Below are positions 5,012 to 5,441 of a stretch of DNA of 5,441 nt, piece by piece (the stretch's first letter is position 1; each line of letters opens with the position of its first letter). The notes under the pieces were generated by a model. The model had not been told where the DNA came from. It saw nothing but the letters and a program-made list of their open reading frames with translations, and searched no databases. Source of the stretch: an uncultured bacterium (lineage in GTDB: Bacteria > Verrucomicrobiota > Lentisphaeria > Victivallales > Victivallaceae); assembly GCA_900551245.1 (NCBI GenBank), contig URVC01000102.1:1-5441 (forward strand), given 5' to 3'. The translations under genes were made by a program, and so were the position numbers.

Positions 5012-5410
5012 ATGAGGATGGGGCACGACGTACTCAGAGAATCGGAACAGCAATCGGGAAACAACCGTTTTAATGTCTTCGTTCGCCTGGGGACGCGGGA
5101 GCCGCTCGACTTCAACCGGTACTACTCTTACGCTCGGTCAGAACTCCAGATCGTAATCCATGGTTCCGCGGTTCACCATATGCAGGAACGCTCCATGCCG
5201 ATCCGGGAAAATGATGTTCTGCTGCTGCATCCCGGTATGCAGAACTACTTTACCGATGGCTCTGACGATTTTTTACTTCACCGCATCTGTTACAACTCCA
5301 AAGTTCCACCGCCGGCAATTTTCGGCGAACCACTGGAGCTGTTTCAACACCTGTATCCAGGAACAGAAAATCCGGGATACGATCCACTAGATCGTGTCGT
5401 CAATAGTTAA
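5012..5410 (+). pseudogene. AraC-family regulator, N-terminal cupin sensor only; stop before the DNA-binding domain
   Basis: The 132-residue product resembles the sugar-sensing cupin half of an AraC/XylS regulator: YYSYARSELQIVIHGSAVHHM (about 37-57), MPIRENDVLLLHPGMQNYF (62-80, the typical 'GD-hLhPG' cupin turn) and DFLLHRICYN (86-95). Full AraC proteins run to about 270-300 residues and end in two helix-turn-helix motifs. Here a TAA (5408-5410) ends the frame at residue 132, and neither other frame continues to the window end. Past the TAA the same frame reads K-T-Q-A-A-I-H-L-I-C, plausible helix for the linker after a cupin, which suggests a nonsense change in a once-longer gene. It has a good promoter and GGAGG at 5003-5007; spacing is 4 nt to ATG 5012 or 10 nt to ATG 5018, so the start is uncertain by two codons. 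It might instead be a genuine stand-alone cupin protein. GC is about 51%, below its neighbours. Confidence 0.6.
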
Positions 5411-5441
5411 AAGACCCAAGCTGCAATACACCTGATTTGTA

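Noticed and set aside
4789..5115. A 108-codon minus-strand frame across the gap and the AraC-type start
   Set aside because: No family resemblance or convincing start, and it overlaps a well-supported promoter, RBS and cupin-coding sequence.
1..5441. CRISPR arrays, tRNA or rRNA genes, transposase genes or insertion-sequence ends, toxin-antitoxin or defence genes
   Set aside because: Scanned both strands by eye and saw no spaced repeats, cloverleaf-like elements or characteristic protein motifs.

Overview
The window is a compact, GC-rich (about 60-75% in genes) bacterial sugar-metabolism locus with AT-rich intergenic gaps. It holds four intact genes and a broken or incomplete gene at each edge. 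The mix of an AraR-type GntR/LacI hybrid regulator, an AraC-type cupin sensor and amino-sugar salvage enzymes suits a glycan-foraging host-associated bacterium. Lentisphaerae/Victivallis or a relative in the Verrucomicrobiota group is my best guess, but that is only an inference from style. TGA ends two of the intact genes, so the standard bacterial code applies.

Layout. At the left edge (1-52, minus) a strong ribosome-binding site and ATG lead into a frame that stops after four codons. At 71-1150 (minus) is a GntR winged-helix/LacI-type sugar-sensing regulator. Its promoter is a perfect TTGACA-17-TATAAT, with a 17-bp dyad lying exactly over the -10 box. At 1225-1269 a hairpin plus T-tract ends the transcript arriving from the right. 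At 1293-2396 (minus) is an N-acetylhexosamine 1-kinase of the NahK/LnpB type, with a TTG start. It lies 18 nt downstream of a sugar-1-phosphate nucleotidyltransferase at 2415-3323 (minus). A 238-nt divergent control region (3324-3561) separates these from nagA (3562-4707, plus), an N-acetylglucosamine-6-phosphate deacetylase followed by a textbook intrinsic terminator (4731-4772). After a gene-free AT-rich gap comes a plus-strand AraC-type sensor domain (5012-5410) that stops before any DNA-binding domain.

How it fits together (inference). The kinase would convert free GlcNAc or GalNAc to the 1-phosphate, and the nucleotidyltransferase would charge this to a nucleotide sugar, probably UDP-linked. 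That is a direct salvage route bypassing GlmM/GlmU. Divergent NagA handles the 6-phosphate form and sends it toward glucosamine-6-phosphate and catabolism. The locus therefore appears to offer two fates for N-acetylhexosamines, building precursor or burning it, next to a ligand-sensing repressor that could control one or both arms. No nagB, GlcNAc 6-kinase, transporter or glycoside hydrolase is visible here.
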